From positions 1-10,472 of the forward strand of contig WOZN01000200.1 in NCBI GenBank assembly GCA_011620245.1: a stretch of 10,472 nt of DNA. Reading direction: 5' to 3'. The DNA comes from Acidovorax sp. GTDB lineage: Bacteria; Pseudomonadota; Gammaproteobacteria; Burkholderiales; Burkholderiaceae_C. Positions 7,589 to 10,472 of the stretch are shown here, one piece after another. Within the stretch, counting starts at the first letter, position 1, and each line of letters begins with the position of its first letter. Both the position numbers and the translations under genes were made by a program. The notes beneath the pieces were generated by a model, which was not told the origin of the DNA, ran no database searches, and saw only the letters and a program-made list of their open reading frames with translations.

Positions 7589-7840
7589 ATGCGTGCTGTT
7601 TTTGGATTGGTGGGCTTGCTGGTGGCGCTGGCCATCGTGGGTGTTCTGGCCAAGAAGCAACTGGCGGCCACGCGCACGCCGGTGCCTTCCCTTCAACCGC
7701 CTGCGGTGGCGGGCGGCGCAGCCCTGCCGGCACCGGCAGGCACGGTGCGCGAGCAAAGCCAGCAGGTGCAGCAACAGGTCAGGCAGCAGGTGGAGGGCTT
7801 GATGCAGCAAGCCCGGCCCATGCCCGACGATTCCAGGTAA
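7589..7840 (+). CDS. small single-span membrane protein with Gln-rich tail, unknown function
   Basis: This is an 83-residue protein I do not recognise by name. Residues 4-21 (VFGLVGLLVALAIVGVLA) form one hydrophobic segment after MRA, followed by KK. That fits an inner-membrane anchor with little on the N-terminal side. Residues 29-52 are rich in Pro, Ala and Gly and look like a flexible linker. Residues 53-75 contain REQSQQVQQQVRQQVEGL, which has the spacing of a short amphipathic helix or coiled coil. The excellent ribosome binding site and ordinary codon use for this DNA argue that it is expressed. It is followed after 65 bp by tadA and may share a transcript, though the palindrome between them could separate the two. 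There is no cysteine, so it is not a lipoprotein. Confidence 0.75.
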   Translation: MRAVFGLVGLLVALAIVGVLAKKQLAATRTPVPSLQPPAVAGGAALPAPAGTVREQSQQVQQQVRQQVEGLMQQARPMPDDSR

Positions 7841-7851
7841 ATATTGAATGA

Positions 7852-9297
<1,446 letters not shown>

Positions 9298-9303
9298 TTG
9301 CGC

Positions 9304-10341
9304 ATGCCCGCGAGGCTGCGCACCCCATTCCTACGGAGCAGGCCGCTGCCTGGCCTGAATGCTTTGCCCCGCCACCAAGACCCGTCGCACTGCGAACACA
9401 GCCACGGCCCGCAGCATATCTACATCTACTCGCCCGCCGGCGCCATCCGCGACAAGGCCGCCTTCAAGCGGGGCATCGCGCGCCTGAAGGCCATGGGCCA
9501 TGAGGTGGAACTGGACCCCGACGCCCAGGCCGTGCACACGCGCTTTGCCGGCGATGACGCCACGCGCCTGGCCGCCATCCACCGCGCGGCGGCCAGTGGG
9601 GCCGATGTGGCGCTGATCACGCGGGGGGGCTATGGGCTCACACGCATCCTGCCGGGCATTCGCTACAAGGCCGTGGCCAAGGCCATCGACGGCGGCATGA
9701 AGTTCGTGGGGCTGAGCGATTTCACGGCGTTCCAGATTGCCGTGCTGGCGCAGACCGGGGCCGTGACCTGGGCCGGCCCCGGGCTGATCGGCGACTTTGG
9801 TGTCGAGGGCGAGCCCGACGACATCATGCTGGCCTGCTTTGATGACCTGCTGACGGGCCACGGCGAGGGCACCGGCTGGCGCATGGCGAAAGAAAAACCG
9901 CAGGCCGACGGCAAGCCGGCAGTGCCCGGTCTGTACGTGAAGAACGCCACCCTCTGGGGCGGCAACCTGGCCGTGCTTGCCGGCCTGGTGGGCACGCCCT
10001 ATCTGCCGGCGGTGCGCGGCGGCATCCTGTTCGTGGAGGACGTGGGCGAGCACCCCTACCGCATCGAACGCATGCTCACGCAGCTGCTGCACGCGGGCAT
10101 TCTGGCGCAGCAGAAAGCAGTGGTGCTGGGCCAGTTCACCAACTACCGGCTGGCGCCCCACGACAAGGGCTTCAAGCTGCAATCCGTGGTGGACTGGCTG
10201 CGCAGCCAGATCAAGGCGCCCGTGCTGACCAACCTGCCATTCGGGCATGTGGAAACCAAGGTGGTGCTGCCGGTGGGGGCGAAGGTGTCGCTGTCGGTGG
10301 AAGACCGCGATGCCCTGCTGTACTGGGGCCACCGGCACTGA
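9304..10341 (+). CDS. ldcA: LD-carboxypeptidase (peptidase family S66), LdcA-like
   Basis: This cytoplasmic serine peptidase should cut the L-Lys/meso-DAP to D-Ala bond of tetrapeptides during murein recycling. The product, 345 residues from ATG 9304, follows E. coli LdcA as I recall it: HIYIYSPAGAIRD (38-50), FAGDDATRLAAI (81-92), RGGYGLTRIL (107-116), GLSDFTAFQ (136-144) with nucleophile S138, LWGGNLAVL (217-225), VEDVGEHPYRIERML (244-258) with E245, and PFGHVETKVVLPVGA (312-326) with H315. These are the Ser-Glu-His triad of the family. The start is uncertain. Family similarity begins only near residue 38, and there is no ATG, GTG or TTG in the preceding 50 bases. Candidates are TTG 9298, ATG 9304, CTG 9346 (GGAG 7 nt upstream) and TTG 9364. 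The gene lies 6 bp after the tadA stop and is probably cotranscribed with it. Confidence 0.88.
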   Translation: MPARLRTPFLRSRPLPGLNALPRHQDPSHCEHSHGPQHIYIYSPAGAIRDKAAFKRGIARLKAMGHEVELDPDAQAVHTRFAGDDATRLAAIHRAAASGADVALITRGGYGLTRILPGIRYKAVAKAIDGGMKFVGLSDFTAFQIAVLAQTGAVTWAGPGLIGDFGVEGEPDDIMLACFDDLLTGHGEGTGWRMAKEKPQADGKPAVPGLYVKNATLWGGNLAVLAGLVGTPYLPAVRGGILFVEDVGEHPYRIERMLTQLLHAGILAQQKAVVLGQFTNYRLAPHDKGFKLQSVVDWLRSQIKAPVLTNLPFGHVETKVVLPVGAKVSLSVEDRDALLYWGHRH

Positions 10342-10372
10342 TGGCCGGTTTGAGAACCACCCCTTTCAACCT

Positions 10373-10406
10373 AAAAACGGCAGTTGACCGCCCTGAGGTT
10401 GCCGTT
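10373..10406 (-). terminator. candidate intrinsic terminator reading leftward
   Basis: On the minus strand AACGGCA (10406-10400) pairs with TGCCGTT (10382-10376) around 17 nt, with an inner ACC/GGT pairing, and the stem runs straight into TTTTT (10377-10373). This would end a leftward transcript entering from beyond the right edge, converging on ldcA. The stem is short and the loop long. On the plus strand it lacks a T-run, so it is a poor terminator for ldcA. Confidence 0.3.
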
Positions 10407-10434
10407 GCTACTGTCGGACTTGGAGCGTCGATCA

Positions 10435-10454
10435 GCGAAAACCGAAGGTTTCGC
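10435..10454. repeat. short hairpin near the right edge
   Basis: GCGAAAACC (10435-10443) and GGTTTCGC (10447-10454) pair over 8 bp with one bulged A around a GAA loop. No T-run follows on either strand, so a terminator is not supported. Confidence 0.5.
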
Positions 10455-10472
10455 CAAAATGGACCGCTGCGG

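Larger units (their letters stand above)
10342..10472. other. non-coding tail after ldcA
   Basis: I see no gene in these 131 bp. They hold two inverted repeats, described separately, and a 15-bp sequence that matches the other end of the window in inverted orientation. The sequence resembles intergenic repeat material rather than coding DNA. Confidence 0.5.

Noticed and set aside
7432..7677. N-terminal extension of rlhA up to 7677
   Set aside because: It would overlap the small membrane gene and its ribosome binding site, and the E. coli RlhA N-terminus aligns with the start at 7431.
9331..10338. Long minus-strand open frame opposite ldcA
   Set aside because: Antisense shadow of ldcA; rich in His, Gln, Gly and Arg and without recognisable domains.

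Overview
The window is GC-rich, tightly packed chromosomal DNA that looks like a betaproteobacterium of the Comamonadaceae (Acidovorax/Alicycliphilus/Comamonas type). The evidence is the codon use, the protein sequences as I recall their relatives, and an intergenic palindrome built on AGCGCTT...AAGCGCT followed by GCTATA...TATAGC, a kind I associate with that family. No search was run, so the family-level assignment is an inference. I see no rRNA, tRNA, CRISPR array, insertion sequence or phage gene.

The left three quarters is a minus-strand block, read from right to left. It starts with rlhA (U32-family 23S rRNA C2501 hydroxylase, 7431 to 5377). Next is a CaCA-family cation/Ca2+ antiporter (5318 to 4272), then a SERCA-like P2A calcium ATPase (4282 to 1559), then metY (O-acetylhomoserine sulfhydrylase, 1444 to 161). 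The antiporter and the ATPase overlap by 11 bp, so a secondary and a primary calcium exporter are probably made together. A 21-codon reading frame fits exactly between rlhA and the antiporter, with an ATGA junction at each end. metY follows after 114 bp and its link to the calcium genes may be positional only.

The right quarter is read from left to right, divergently from rlhA across a 157-bp gap. It holds a small single-span membrane protein with a Gln-rich tail (7589-7840), a tadA gene fused to a complete haloalkane-dehalogenase-like alpha/beta hydrolase (7906-9297), and an ldcA-type LD-carboxypeptidase of peptidase family S66 (9304-10341). The TadA half has all its zinc and catalytic residues. 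The hydrolase half keeps the triad acid and histidine, but the nucleophilic Asp and the following halide-binding Trp of DhlA are replaced by Gly-Ala, so it is probably not a dehalogenase. This is the most unusual gene in the window.

Non-coding features include a 10-bp-period tandem repeat at the left end and an 8-bp triplet repeat that puts a TAA in all three frames at the end of the ATPase gene. A two-hairpin palindrome sits directly before the tadA start codon, and two hairpins lie in the right-hand tail. The two ends of the window carry a matching 14-15-bp inverted sequence. Most genes here are ordinary housekeeping functions. I found no clear new multi-gene system; the best leads are the TadA fusion with its altered active site and the coupled micro-ORF.
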